From: Sphingobium sp. AP50
GTDB lineage: Bacteria > Pseudomonadota > Alphaproteobacteria > Sphingomonadales > Sphingomonadaceae
NCBI RefSeq assembly: GCF_900109095.1
Contig: NZ_FNYZ01000002.1
Coordinates: 248,001 to 312,000, forward strand
Reading direction: 5' to 3'
DNA: 64,000 bases
The notes under the pieces were generated by a model that saw only the letters and a program-made list of their open reading frames with translations, was not told where the DNA came from and did not search any database. Of the stretch, positions 53,676 through 62,909 are shown piece after piece. The translations under genes were made by a program, and so were the position numbers. Every line of letters starts with the position of its first letter. The first letter of the stretch is position 1.

Positions 53676-54365
53676 CTAAAAATTGAAGCTAAGCGAAACG
53701 GATGCAACATTGTCGTTGCTGTCGTCGGCATCGGGGCGGAAGCCGTGCTGGTGGAGATAGCCGATTTCCGCATTCACATTCTTCGTCAACGGGGTGGTGA
53801 TGGCGATCAGGTTGCGCATACGCTCCTCCCCCTGCACGCGCTGGAAATTGGTCTTGTTGAGATCGAAGAAGCTTTCATGGCTGAGGATCAGCGCGGTCTT
53901 GCTGCCTTCCTTGAAGGGCAGGACCAGCTTCACATAGGGGCGCAGGCGCCAGGCGGTGCCGTCAACGCCCTCGCGCCAGCGTTCTTCCAGGCGCAGGCGG
54001 GCGCTGACCGATACCGGCCCGATCTTCGCGATATTGTCGAACGTCACCTGCTGGCGGCCGCGATGCTCCATCACGGTGAAGTCGCCGCCATTATATTGCG
54101 GGTCATGGGTGTAGCCGGCCCAGACCGTCACCGCCTTCGAGACTTTATAGCCCAGCAGCGTGTTGGATTCGATTTCGTAGAGGCCGTTGCGGTCGTTGCT
54201 CAGGCGCGCGACGATTTCCTGCGACAGGCGCCAGTGATCGCTGAGCTTCACCGTCGCGCTGGTGGTGGTCCAGAGCTGTTCATCCTCGCTGGCATGGGCA
54301 GCGGCGGGCAGCGCCAGCATGGCAAGCGCGGGGATGCTGAACAAAAGACGAGCGGTCGAACGCAT
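53676..54365 (-). CDS. DUF2490 outer-membrane beta-barrel protein
   Basis: The 229-residue protein has a signal peptide (MLALPAAAHA) and then alternating beta-strand patterns with a C-terminal aromatic end (NVASVSLSFNF). EDEQLWTTTSATVKLSDHWRLSQEI and SARLRLEERWREG fit DUF2490, a predicted outer-membrane barrel of unknown function. Monocistronic by spacing. Confidence 0.8.
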   Translation of the reverse strand: MRSTARLLFSIPALAMLALPAAAHASEDEQLWTTTSATVKLSDHWRLSQEIVARLSNDRNGLYEIESNTLLGYKVSKAVTVWAGYTHDPQYNGGDFTVMEHRGRQQVTFDNIAKIGPVSVSARLRLEERWREGVDGTAWRLRPYVKLVLPFKEGSKTALILSHESFFDLNKTNFQRVQGEERMRNLIAITTPLTKNVNAEIGYLHQHGFRPDADDSNDNVASVSLSFNF

Positions 54366-54505
54366 GGGGCATCTTCTCCACCGCCGGATCTGGCGGCGAA
54401 GGCGCCACTATGACGATTAGAAGACTCTATCGTGACGTTTGCATTGCAGTTTCGTGACAATGTTTTTCCCGATCATGTCCCGTCGGGCGGGCAAGCGAGG
54501 CCGGA

Positions 54506-55504
54506 TCAGGCGGCCTGCGCGGTCGGCATGGCAGCCAGTTCGACCCGGTTGCGGCCGGATCGCTTGGCGGCATAGAGGGCCGCGTCGGCAGCGGCGAGCC
54601 AGCTCTGGCTGGTCATGCGGTCCGGGCCGATCGCCGCAACGCCGAAGCTGGCGGTGACATGCAGCGGCGGATCATGCGGGATATCGAGCGCGGCAACCGC
54701 ATCGCAGAAGCGCTGCGCGGCGGCCAGCGCGTCCTCCTGCGCGGTTTCGGGCAGCAGCAGGGCGAACTCCTCTCCACCCAGCCGCCCGAGCGAATCGCTG
54801 GGGCGCGAGAGGGTGGCGCAGCAGCGCGCCACTGCTTCGATCACGCGATCACCGGCGGGATGGCCATGCGTGTCGTTCACCTGCTTGAAATGGTCGATGT
54901 CCAGCAGGATCAGCGCGGCGGGCCGCTGATGCCGGATGAAGAGCGCGATCTGCCGGTCGATCGCGGCGACGAAGGCGCGGCGGGTGAGCGCGCCGCTCAG
55001 CCCGTCCCGCTCGGCCAGCAGGCGCAATTCCATCTGTTCGACCACGATCGGGGCAAGGCCCTGAAGGATCGCCATCTGTTCCGGCGCGAAATCGCGGGTC
55101 CGGGTATCGATCGCGCAGAGCGAACCGACATTATAGCCATCGGGCGTGCGCAGCGGCACGCCGGCATAGCTGCGGATGCCGGGATCGCCCGTCACCAGCG
55201 GATTGTCGCAGAAGCGCGCATCGGCGCAGGCATCGGGAATGACGAGCGGTGCGTCCTGCCGGATGGCATGGTCGCAAAAGGCGACGCTGCGAGGCGTTTC
55301 CGTGGCGTCCAACCCGGCCAGCGACTTGAACCATTGCCGGTTGGTATCGATCAGCGAGACGGCGGAAATCGGCACGCCGACCAGCGTGCGGACAAGATCG
55401 GTGATCTTGTCGAAGGCGCCCTCCGACGGCGTATCGAGGATATCGTAACGGCGCAGCGCAGCGACGCGCCCCGGTTCGTCGGTCAGTCGATCATGTGGCG
55501 TCAT
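54506..55504 (-). CDS. GAF-GGDEF diguanylate cyclase
   Basis: The 332-residue protein has an N-terminal GAF domain (about 15-160: AFCDHAIRQDAPLVIPDACA, SYAGVPLRTPDGYNVGSLCA) and a GGDEF domain with GGEEF at 243-247. An inhibitory RxxD (R234-D237) lies five residues before it. It should make c-di-GMP and be limited by product. Start MTPHDRLTDE at 55504; the upstream frame is open but noncoding in character. No membrane segment. Confidence 0.92.
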   Translation of the reverse strand: MTPHDRLTDEPGRVAALRRYDILDTPSEGAFDKITDLVRTLVGVPISAVSLIDTNRQWFKSLAGLDATETPRSVAFCDHAIRQDAPLVIPDACADARFCDNPLVTGDPGIRSYAGVPLRTPDGYNVGSLCAIDTRTRDFAPEQMAILQGLAPIVVEQMELRLLAERDGLSGALTRRAFVAAIDRQIALFIRHQRPAALILLDIDHFKQVNDTHGHPAGDRVIEAVARCCATLSRPSDSLGRLGGEEFALLLPETAQEDALAAAQRFCDAVAALDIPHDPPLHVTASFGVAAIGPDRMTSQSWLAAADAALYAAKRSGRNRVELAAMPTAQAA

Positions 55505-55860
55505 GGGCAACCCGATGCTTTTATCCGTTCCTGCTTCCCGTGCCCTTACTAGGACAGAAGCCGCCTGCCACACACCCGCCCCAACGTGCAGCCGCACCGG
55601 CAGGCTGCGCCGGGCTGGTTGATAAAAGGTTAAGGGGCATATTTCTGGATCGATCCGCCGTTCCGTCGGACATGCGATGTGCATTTTTCTGATATTTGGG
55701 AATTATTCCGCTTAGTTTGGAATTTGTTCATGTCGTGTAAATTTTGATTTTTATTTTTTGGCGGAAATTCGCCGTTTTTCAAAACTGGCACGCCCCCTGC
55801 AATGCTGTTGGCATGATCCACATCGGATCGGAAACAGACATTCAGGGAAGGAAAATCACC
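55505..55860. other. Gene-free, AT-rich divergent region
   Basis: This 356-bp gap is AT-rich between about 55680 and 55790, unlike the rest of the window. It contains a sigma-54-like promoter (55786-55801) directed at the small secreted protein, a short GGCG/CGCC hairpin near 55760, and the upstream region of the diguanylate cyclase gene. I see no further coding sequence. Confidence 0.6.
55786..55801 (+). promoter_or_regulatory. Sigma-54 type promoter
   Basis: TGGCACGCCCCCTGCA carries GG and GC elements separated by exactly 10 bases and agrees with the TGGCAC-N5-TTGCA consensus except for one C for T. It is 60 bp before the ATG at 55861. Sigma-54 promoters need an enhancer-binding activator, which is not encoded in this window. 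Confidence 0.7.
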
Positions 55861-56121
55861 ATGAAGACCATCGCTTTCGCCGCCGCTGTCATTGCCGCCA
55901 CCGTTGCCGTTTCGGCCGCTGCCACCCCCGCCTTCGCCCAGCCGGAAGCCGGCGCAAGCCACGTGAAGGTGCATTATCAGGAAAATACCGGCCGCTATTG
56001 CATCCGTCAGGATCGCGCCGGATCGCTGGTTCCTTCGATCGCATGCCGCAGCAAGACGGACTGGGCGCAGCAGGGCGTGACCATCACCCACAAGGCGCCG
56101 GTGCAGCTGGCCCAGCGCTGA
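55861..56121 (+). CDS. Small secreted protein behind a sigma-54-like promoter
   Basis: The 86-residue protein has a clear signal peptide (MKTIAFAAAVIAATVAVSAA, ending ATPAFAQ) and a mature part of about 59 residues with two cysteines (RYCIRQD, IACRSKTDW), likely a disulphide. An AGGGAAGGAA site lies upstream of the ATG. I do not recognise a named family. Followed by two hairpins and a strong terminator, it is a single-gene unit. Confidence 0.8.
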   Translation: MKTIAFAAAVIAATVAVSAAATPAFAQPEAGASHVKVHYQENTGRYCIRQDRAGSLVPSIACRSKTDWAQQGVTITHKAPVQLAQR

Positions 56122-56155
56122 ATGGTTGGCGCCTACGGCGCATCCGCACCGGCCC

Positions 56156-56183
56156 TTCAACCGAGGCAAGTGACTCGGTTGAA
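56156..56183 (+). other. Perfect 10-bp hairpin after the small secreted gene
   Basis: TTCAACCGAG (56156-56165) and CTCGGTTGAA (56174-56183) form a perfect stem with an 8-base loop, between the stop and the terminator. It has no T-run and may stabilise the transcript end. Confidence 0.45.
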
Positions 56184-56195
56184 CCTCACCCCGCG

Positions 56196-56229
56196 AAAAC
56201 GCCCGGCCGGATCACCGACCGGGCGTTTT
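56196..56229. terminator. Bidirectional terminator between small secreted gene and hppA
   Basis: AAAACGCCCGG and CCGGGCGTTTT flank an inner CGG/CCG pairing with a four-base loop and one mismatch. T- and A-runs at the two ends serve both convergent genes. Confidence 0.88.
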
Positions 56230-56252
56230 GCTTTCTTCGCGATCCGACCGGA

Positions 56253-58376
56253 TCAGCCGCCATGCGCCAGCGCCGCCAGCAGCAGCAGCGCGACGATATT
56301 GGTGATCTTGATCATCGGATTGACCGCCGGGCCAGCGGTGTCCTTATAGGGATCGCCCACCGTATCGCCCGTCACCGCGGCCTTATGGGCTTCGCTGCCC
56401 TTGCCGCCATGATGGCCATCCTCGATATATTTCTTCGCATTGTCCCAGGCGCCGCCACCCGACGTCATCGACAGGGCGACGAACAGGCCCGATACGATCA
56501 CGCCCAGCAACAGCGCGCCCAGCGCCGCAAAGCCATTATCGACCCCGGCGACGGCCGCGATGATGAAATAGACCACGACCGGCGCCAGCACCGGCAGCAG
56601 GCTGGGGATGATCATTTCCTTGATCGCCGCCTTCGTCACCAGATCCACCGTGCGGGCATAGTTGGGGCGGGACGTGCCATCCATGATGCCCTTGTCCCGG
56701 GCGAACTGATCGCGCACATCCTTGACCACGTCGCCCGCCGCGCGGCCCACGGCGGTCATGCCCATCGCGCCGAACAGATAGGGCAGCAGCGCCCCCAGCA
56801 GCAGGCCGACGATGACATAGGGGTTCTTCAGCGAGAAATCGACCGGCGCGGTAAGGCCAAGAGCCGACCCGTAATAATCGAGATCCTGCGTGAAGGTGCC
56901 GAACAGCACCAGCGCGGCAAGGCCGGCCGATCCGATGGCATAGCCCTTCGTCACCGCCTTGGTCGTGTTGCCCACCGCGTCGAGCGCGTCGGTCTTGACC
57001 CGGACGCTGTCGTCGAGATGCGCCATCTCCGCGATGCCGCCGGCATTGTCGGTAACGGGGCCATAGGCGTCCAGCGCCACCACCATGCCGGCCAGCGCCA
57101 GCATCGCGGTCGCCGCGAAGGCGATGCCCATCAGCCCCGCGAGTTGATGGGCGACGATGATGCCGACGACGATCACGATGGTCGGCAGGGCCGTCGATTC
57201 CAGGCTGATCGCCAGCCCCTGAATGACGTTGGTGCCATGGCCGGTTTCCGATGCCTTGGCGATGCTGCGCACCGGGCGGTAGCCGGTGCCGGTATAATAT
57301 TCGGTGATGACCACGAGCAGGCCCGTGACCGCCAGTCCCACGAGCATCGACCAGAATAGCGCCATGCCGGTATATCCCCCGGCGCCGTCCAGCCCCGCGC
57401 CGAACACGGTGTCGAGGTCGCCCAGCGTATAGCGGGTGGCGAAGTAGATGGCCGGGATCGACAGGATCGCGGTGGTCCAGAAGCCCTTATAGAGGGCGCC
57501 CATGATCGACTGGTTGGCGCCAAGGCGCACCATATAGGTGCCGATGATCGAGGTGATGATGCATACGCCGCCGACGATCAGCGGCAGGGCCATGAGCTTC
57601 AGAAGAAAGGCGTTGTCGACGCCGGTGACGAGCAGGGCGGTCAGCACCATGGTCGCACCGACGGTGACGACATAGGTTTCGAACAGATCGGCCGCCATGC
57701 CGGCGCAATCGCCGACATTGTCGCCCACATTGTCGGCGATGACGGCGGGGTTGCGCGGGTCATCCTCCGGAATGCCGGCCTCGACCTTCCCCACCAGATC
57801 CGCGCCGACATCGGCCGCCTTGGTGAAGATGCCGCCGCCCAGCCGCGCGAAGATGGAGATGAGGCTGGCCCCGAACGCCAGTGCCACCAGAGAGTCGATC
57901 ACCAGCCGATCGTCCGGCGCATGACCGGCCGGGCCGGTCAGATACCAGAAGAAGACACTGATCGCGAGCAAGGCTAGGCCCGCCACCAGCATGCCGGTGA
58001 TCGCACCTGCCCGGAAAGCGACGGTCAGGCCGCTCTGCAACGTGCCGCGACAGGCTTCGGCCGTGCGGACATTGGCCCGCACCGAAATATTCATGCCGAT
58101 GAAGCCCGCCGCGCCCGACAGGATCGCGCCGATCAGGAAACCGACCGCTGAGGTAAGGCCCAGAAAGACGGCGACCAGCACCGCCACGACCACGCCGACA
58201 ATGGCGATGGTGGTATATTGCCGGCCCAGATAGGCCTTCGCCCCTTCCTGAATCGCGCCGGAAATGGCCTGCATCACAGCATTGCCGGGCGATGCGCTGA
58301 GCACCTGACGACTGGTGAAAAGCCCGTAGAGCACGGCCAGCAGGCCGCACCCTATGGCGATATAGACAATCTGCAT
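56253..58376 (-). CDS. hppA: Membrane-bound proton-translocating pyrophosphatase (K+-independent type)
   Basis: The 707-residue protein has about 16 membrane helices and the catalytic segments [20 protein letters not shown] and [19 protein letters not shown]473 and T476 ([10 protein letters not shown]) occupy the two positions that distinguish potassium-independent H+-pyrophosphatases; potassium-dependent enzymes have Ala and Gly there. It couples pyrophosphate hydrolysis to proton export. Start at [10 protein letters not shown]. Upstream codons (to 58511) are not conserved. Confidence 0.95.
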   Translation of the reverse strand: MQIVYIAIGCGLLAVLYGLFTSRQVLSASPGNAVMQAISGAIQEGAKAYLGRQYTTIAIVGVVVAVLVAVFLGLTSAVGFLIGAILSGAAGFIGMNISVRANVRTAEACRGTLQSGLTVAFRAGAITGMLVAGLALLAISVFFWYLTGPAGHAPDDRLVIDSLVALAFGASLISIFARLGGGIFTKAADVGADLVGKVEAGIPEDDPRNPAVIADNVGDNVGDCAGMAADLFETYVVTVGATMVLTALLVTGVDNAFLLKLMALPLIVGGVCIITSIIGTYMVRLGANQSIMGALYKGFWTTAILSIPAIYFATRYTLGDLDTVFGAGLDGAGGYTGMALFWSMLVGLAVTGLLVVITEYYTGTGYRPVRSIAKASETGHGTNVIQGLAISLESTALPTIVIVVGIIVAHQLAGLMGIAFAATAMLALAGMVVALDAYGPVTDNAGGIAEMAHLDDSVRVKTDALDAVGNTTKAVTKGYAIGSAGLAALVLFGTFTQDLDYYGSALGLTAPVDFSLKNPYVIVGLLLGALLPYLFGAMGMTAVGRAAGDVVKDVRDQFARDKGIMDGTSRPNYARTVDLVTKAAIKEMIIPSLLPVLAPVVVYFIIAAVAGVDNGFAALGALLLGVIVSGLFVALSMTSGGGAWDNAKKYIEDGHHGGKGSEAHKAAVTGDTVGDPYKDTAGPAVNPMIKITNIVALLLLAALAHGG

Positions 58377-58636
58377 GGATGTTCCTCTCCCCCCTTTATG
58401 ACTGTCATCGGCCGCTCCGCAGGGAAGGACGGGCGGACGAAAGGCATGAAAATGGGAGGCGCAGGGGCGGGCGGCCGGATGAAGCCAATCCGGCATCGGG
58501 CACCACGTCAATCAGCAACGGGGCATGGCACATGAAACGCGCTCCAGCCGGCTGAGAAATAGGGTGGAAGGAAGCTACAGTTCCAGCGGCGCGCGTCAAG
58601 ATGCCCGCGACGATGAACCCCGAATGAGAGGCGCGA

Positions 58637-59743
58637 TCAGGCTGCCTGCGCCAGCGCCGCCTGCGTCGCGGCGATCCAGCCACCGCCCAGCACCCGATCG
58701 CCCGCATAGAGCACCGCCGCCTGCCCCGGCGCCACGCCATATTCGGGCGCGTCGAAGATCAGCCGGTCGCCCTCCAGCCGGGCGGGCACGGGCCTGGCCA
58801 TGGAACGGACCTTGGCGGTGAGCGGTCCGGTGAAATCGCCGCCCAGCCAGTTGATGTCGCTCAGGATCGCGCCCGACACGGCCAGCGCCGCCTTCGGCCC
58901 GACGATGACGCGACGCCCCTCCGCATCCAGCCGCACGACATAGAGCGGGTCGGGCTGACCGCCGATTTCCAGCCCCTTGCGCTGGCCGACCGTATAATGG
59001 ATCAACCCCTTGTGACGGCCCAGCACCCGGCCATCGACATGGACGATATCGCCACCTTCGTCCGCATCGGGGCGCAGTTTCCGCACGATCTTGGCATAAT
59101 CGCCATCGGGGACGAAGCAGATGTCCTGGCTGTCGGGCTTCAAAGCTACCGACAGACCCAGTTCGGCGGCGATCTCGCGCACCTGCGGCTTGGGCAGGCC
59201 GCCCAGCGGGAAACGCAGATAATCGAGCTGCGCCTGAGTCGTGGCGAACAGGAAATAGCTCTGGTCGCGGGCCGGATCGGCCGCGCGGTGCAGTTCGGCG
59301 CCCTGAGGCCCTTCCACTCGCTGCACATAATGGCCGGTGGCCAGGCAGTCGGCACCCAGATCGCGCGCGATCTGGAACAGGTCGGTGAACTTCACCCCCA
59401 TATTGCACTTCACGCAGGGGATGGGGGTGCGGCCGGCCATATATTCATCCGCAAAGTCGGCGATCACCGAATCGCGGAAGGCGGTTTCATAATCAAAGAC
59501 ATAATGGGCGATGCCGATGCGATCGGCGACGGCGCGGGCATCGCGAATATCCTGCCCCGCGCAGCAACTGCCGGTGCGGCCGACGGCGGCGCCATGATCA
59601 TAAAGCTGCAGCGTGACGCCGATGACTTCCGCGCCGGTCTTGGCGGCGAGGGCGGCGACGACGCTGGAATCCACGCCGCCCGACATGGCGACGACGATGC
59701 GCCGCTGGGCAAGCGGCTCGGATAGCTGAAACTGGGGCTGCAT
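58637..59743 (-). CDS. mnmA: tRNA-specific 2-thiouridylase MnmA
   Basis: The 368-residue protein has the P-loop [15 protein letters not shown], the catalytic cysteine in [16 protein letters not shown], the second cysteine in [13 protein letters not shown], and the C-terminal [11 protein letters not shown] barrel. It thiolates uridine 34 of Lys, Glu and Gln tRNAs. Start [10 protein letters not shown] at 59743. A gap of 260 bp to hppA shows no other gene. Confidence 0.95.
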   Translation of the reverse strand: MQPQFQLSEPLAQRRIVVAMSGGVDSSVVAALAAKTGAEVIGVTLQLYDHGAAVGRTGSCCAGQDIRDARAVADRIGIAHYVFDYETAFRDSVIADFADEYMAGRTPIPCVKCNMGVKFTDLFQIARDLGADCLATGHYVQRVEGPQGAELHRAADPARDQSYFLFATTQAQLDYLRFPLGGLPKPQVREIAAELGLSVALKPDSQDICFVPDGDYAKIVRKLRPDADEGGDIVHVDGRVLGRHKGLIHYTVGQRKGLEIGGQPDPLYVVRLDAEGRRVIVGPKAALAVSGAILSDINWLGGDFTGPLTAKVRSMARPVPARLEGDRLIFDAPEYGVAPGQAAVLYAGDRVLGGGWIAATQAALAQAA

Positions 59744-59907
59744 GAGCGCGCATATAGTGCAACGGACCGCGCGGCGCAAAAGTTAACAAAAGGTAGCGGT
59801 CCAAAGCGGCCAATCGGGACGGATCGACGAGAAACCGCGCCCGAACGAGCCGAGAAAGATTGATCGAGTTTACGGACCCTTATCCATTAGCCCCTACACA
59901 AGACTGC

Positions 59908-60207
59908 ATGGATCTGAGTTTCCTTCGGGGTGGCGGGCTGAAGCCCGGCACCACCAGACCGCTTAGCCGGCCGCGTGTTCCGGCCTGGCCGTTCCTGCGG
60001 GCCGCTACGGCGGCGGCGCAGGCGGCCAGTCCCACCGCGCAGGCGGTGGCGGGCGTCCTGCGGGGGCAGGACGGGAGTGAAAACTGGATTCAGGAACTGG
60101 CGGGAATTTTCGCGCCACGTTCCAGCGGCAAGATCGAAGCCGTACGTCTCGCGGGCAGCTTTAATCCGCTGGTCGCAAGTCGTTTAGCCGGGGGCAAGGA
60201 AAGATGA
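59908..60207 (+). CDS. Hypothetical protein upstream of sciP (weak call)
   Basis: An ATG at 59908 opens 99 codons (MDLSFLRGGGLKPGTTRPLS). Codon third positions are GC-rich over most of the frame, as in real genes here, but there is no strong ribosome-binding site, no signal peptide, and no recognisable motif. A TTG at 59860 could give a longer form. Kept because the frame would otherwise leave a 569-bp gap (59744-60312) without a gene; this may equally be a sciP leader. Confidence 0.35.
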   Translation: MDLSFLRGGGLKPGTTRPLSRPRVPAWPFLRAATAAAQAASPTAQAVAGVLRGQDGSENWIQELAGIFAPRSSGKIEAVRLAGSFNPLVASRLAGGKER

Positions 60208-60312
60208 AGGCAGTGTTTACCGTGGGGCTTTAGCCGTTGTTCAGGGCTGACGCAGATAAGGGTTTTCACGGCTGAATTCGGCAACGCCAGTGCCGCATAG
60301 TTGAGGGTAAGA

Positions 60313-60612
60313 ATGATCGAGAACCAGAAAATCAGGCCTGCTCAGGTGGTCGGACCGCTCGGGGAACCCCTGACGCTCGATAGCCTGCCACCGGCGGACA
60401 CGACCCGCTGGGTCGTGCGGCGCAAGGCGGAAGTGGTCGCTGCGGTCAATGGCGGTCTGCTGACGGTGGACGAAGCCTGCGCCCGCTATAATCTGACGCT
60501 GGAAGAATTTGCCGGCTGGCAGCGCGCGGTCGACCGGTCGGGCATGCACGGCCTGCGCGTCACGCGCATCCAATATTATAAGTCGCTCTATGAGCGGCAG
60601 CAAAAATATTGA
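60313..60612 (+). CDS. sciP: SciP-type CtrA inhibitor (DUF1153)
   Basis: The 99-residue protein starts MIENQKIRPAQVVGPLGEPL and has a helix-turn-helix (TRWVVRRKAEVVAAVNGGLL, TVDEACARYNLTLEEFAGW) and the conserved C-terminus GLRVTRIQYYKSL. In Caulobacter, SciP binds CtrA and DNA and prevents transcription by CtrA during early S phase. A start 12 bases upstream is possible but less conserved. A strong terminator follows. Confidence 0.92.
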   Translation: MIENQKIRPAQVVGPLGEPLTLDSLPPADTTRWVVRRKAEVVAAVNGGLLTVDEACARYNLTLEEFAGWQRAVDRSGMHGLRVTRIQYYKSLYERQQKY

Positions 60613-60642
60613 TCACACCCTCATATTAGGGTCGCAAACAGA

Positions 60643-60675
60643 AAAAAGGCCGCCGGGCGTTCCGGCGGCCTTTTT
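60643..60675 (+). terminator. Terminator after sciP
   Basis: AAAAAGGCCGCCGG pairs perfectly with CCGGCGGCCTTTTT around a five-base loop, with T-run at its end. It is 30 bp past the stop. Confidence 0.93.
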
Positions 60676-60819
60676 CGTGCGCGACGCAACCGGCGCGCCA
60701 AAACGGCGCAGGGCCGGGATGGTTTCACGACCGGAATCATTTTTCGACCAGGGAACGCGATGCCCCCTGCCCCGTTTATTCCGCACCCCAACCCCACGGG
60801 CGTGGTTTAGGAGATTAAC

Positions 60820-61074
60820 ATGGGCATCATCTTGTGGCTTATCGTCGGCGGCATCATCGGCTGGCTTGCCAGCATGGTCATGCGCACCGATGCACAGCAG
60901 GGCATCCTGCTGAATATCGTCGTCGGCATCGTCGGCGCCTTCATCGGCGGCCTGATCTTCAGCGGCGGTTCCATCAACGAAGGGCTGACGCTCTACAGCT
61001 TCCTGGTGTCGCTGGTCGGTGCGATCATCCTGCTGGCGATCGTCAATCTGGTGCGACGCGGGTCGGTGCGCTGA
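60820..61074 (+). CDS. GlsB/YeaQ/YmgE-type stress-response membrane protein
   Basis: The 84-residue protein (MGIILWLIVGGIIGWLASMV) has three predicted hydrophobic segments and the family motifs GWLASMVMR, LNIVVGIVGAFIGG and LYSFLVSLVGAIILLAIV. This family is called transglycosylase-associated in old annotation, with no shown enzymatic role. A second gene of the family is convergent with it. Confidence 0.9.
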   Translation: MGIILWLIVGGIIGWLASMVMRTDAQQGILLNIVVGIVGAFIGGLIFSGGSINEGLTLYSFLVSLVGAIILLAIVNLVRRGSVR

Positions 61075-61095
61075 TCCTACCGTTTCGACAACAGC

Positions 61096-61130
61096 AAAGG
61101 GCCGCGCCACGGGTTGGCGCGGCCCTTTTT
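61096..61130. terminator. Terminator between the two YeaQ-type genes
   Basis: AAAGGGCCGCGCC and GGCGCGGCCCTTT (13-bp stem) with a seven-base loop and T-run, shared by two convergent genes. Confidence 0.92.
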
Positions 61131-61137
61131 GCATAAG

Positions 61138-61386
61138 TTACCGTCGCGCGACGAACCAGCGATAGAGCGCCAGCACCGCCACCGATCCCAGCACGGCCGC
61201 GATGAATCCTGCCCGTTCGCCCGGCAGATAGAAGCCCGCGAGGCGCCCGACGAAACCGGCCAGCAGGGCGCCGGCAATCCCCAGCAAAATGGTCACGATG
61301 CAGCCGCCGGGGTCGCGCCCCGGCATGATCAGCCGCGCCAGTGCGCCGGCGAGCAGGCCGACAATGATCCAACCCAGCAAATCCAT
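61138..61386 (-). CDS. GlsB/YeaQ/YmgE-type membrane protein (second paralogue)
   Basis: The 82-residue protein (MDLLGWIIVGLLAGALARLI) has the family pattern, including IMPGRDPGGCIVTILLGIAG and GSVAVLALYRWF. It is convergent with the 60.8-kb copy. The two share fold and motifs but only partial sequence, so the duplication is not recent. Confidence 0.88.
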   Translation of the reverse strand: MDLLGWIIVGLLAGALARLIMPGRDPGGCIVTILLGIAGALLAGFVGRLAGFYLPGERAGFIAAVLGSVAVLALYRWFVARR

Positions 61387-61625
61387 CGTCCGTCTCTTTC
61401 CATCGTGGCGCGACCCACGTCCTGTCCTGCGCCATCAGCCGACCATCTGACAAGTCGTTGCGACATCATCATGAACGAAGGCGACCCGCCGTTCCTCCCC
61501 CTGTTTCTCCTGCATTATGGCTTTGCCGTTTCACTTTGAACCATGATATTGGGGGTTGAGGGCGGTGCTATATTCATATAACACAGTCGCCAGCAAAGGC
61601 GAAGCGCCGGAGAGATGGAAACGGC

Positions 61626-62795
61626 ATGAATTACGAAACCCAGTTGCTGGGCGACACGGTGATCGTCGCGGACGAGGATGAAGCGCGCCGTCGGCGCAAG
61701 CGGTTGCTGCTGATCGGCGGCGGCGTGGCCATTGCGCTGGTTGCCGTAGCGGCAGCGATTTCGATGCGAGGCGACAAGGCGGCAACGCCCGCCGCGACCG
61801 CACAGGTGCCGGTCGTCACCGTGCTCCGCCCTGGCCTGTCCACGGTCGCCCGCACCGTGACCGCCACCGGATCGCTGGCCGCGCGGGTCGACATGCCGGT
61901 CGGCGTGATCGGCGAAGGCGGCATGGTGACGCGGGTGCTGGTGCAGCCGGGTGACTGGGTCCGCGCCGGACAGGTGCTGGCGACGGTCGAACGCTCCGTA
62001 CAGGTCGAACAGGTCCGATCGCTCGCCGCGCAGCTGGAAGTGCAGCGCGCCAACGCCAAGCTGGCGCAAGCGCAGCTCGATCGCGCCAAGGCGCTGGTCG
62101 GCCGCGGCTTCATCAGCGCCGCCGATATCGATCAGCGCACCGCCACCCGCGATCAGGCCGATGCGCAGGTGCGCGTGGCCGCCGCGCAGCTCGCCGAGCA
62201 GCAGGCCCGCACCGGTCGGCTGGACATTCGCGCGCCCGCCGCAGGGCTGGTGCTGACCCGCACGATCGAGCCCGGCCAGATCGTTCAGGCCGGGGGCGGC
62301 ACGCTGTTCCGTATGGCCAAGGATGGCGAGATGGAAATGCAGGCCCAGGTCGCCGAAAGCGATCTGGCGACGCTGCGCCCCGGCAACAGCGCGTCGGTGA
62401 CGCCGGTCGGCAGCACCGCCCATTTTGCCGGTCGCGTGTGGCAGGTGTCGCCCGTGGTCGACCCGCAGACGCGGCAGGGCATCGCCCGCCTCGCCATCCC
62501 CTATAATCCGGCGATCCGGCCCGGCGGCTTTGCGTCGGCGACGATCACCAGCGGATCGGGCGCTGCGCCGCTGGTCCCGGAATCGGCGGTACAGAGCGAC
62601 CCCAAGGGCAGCTATGTCTATATCGTCAATGCCAAGGGGCAGGTGGAACGGCGCGACGTGACCGTGGGCCAGGTGTCCGACGCAGGCGTGGCGCTGACCA
62701 GCGGCGTGACCGGCGCGGAGAGCATCGTCACCTCCGCCGGCGCCTTCCTGACGCCGGGGCAGAAGGTGAAGCCGGAGTTGATGAAGGGCCGCTGA
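61626..62795 (+). CDS. RND efflux periplasmic adaptor (MFP)
   Basis: The 389-residue protein has an N-terminal membrane anchor (LLLIGGGVAIALVAVAAAIS), a beta-barrel/lipoyl part (RVLVQPGDWVRAGQVLATVE), a helical hairpin (about 125-190) and a second lipoyl half (GRLDIRAPAAGLVLTRTIEP), then a beta-barrel. It links the RND pump to an outer-membrane channel. The pump gene starts 114 bp downstream. No local regulator is visible. Confidence 0.93.
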   Translation: MNYETQLLGDTVIVADEDEARRRRKRLLLIGGGVAIALVAVAAAISMRGDKAATPAATAQVPVVTVLRPGLSTVARTVTATGSLAARVDMPVGVIGEGGMVTRVLVQPGDWVRAGQVLATVERSVQVEQVRSLAAQLEVQRANAKLAQAQLDRAKALVGRGFISAADIDQRTATRDQADAQVRVAAAQLAEQQARTGRLDIRAPAAGLVLTRTIEPGQIVQAGGGTLFRMAKDGEMEMQAQVAESDLATLRPGNSASVTPVGSTAHFAGRVWQVSPVVDPQTRQGIARLAIPYNPAIRPGGFASATITSGSGAAPLVPESAVQSDPKGSYVYIVNAKGQVERRDVTVGQVSDAGVALTSGVTGAESIVTSAGAFLTPGQKVKPELMKGR

Positions 62796-62909
62796 CGGGT
62801 GATGGCGCGCCCTTCGCGCACACCCCGAGAAAAGGCGGCCCGGCGCGCGGCAACGCGGGCAGGATAGGATGGATCGGGACGCGCTGCGCGTCCGGCGAAG
62901 GAAGCCGTG

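Noticed and set aside
58377..58636. Possible riboswitch before hppA
   Set aside because: I looked for known aptamer cores in this 260-bp gap and saw none; only GC-rich sequence without a clear expression platform.
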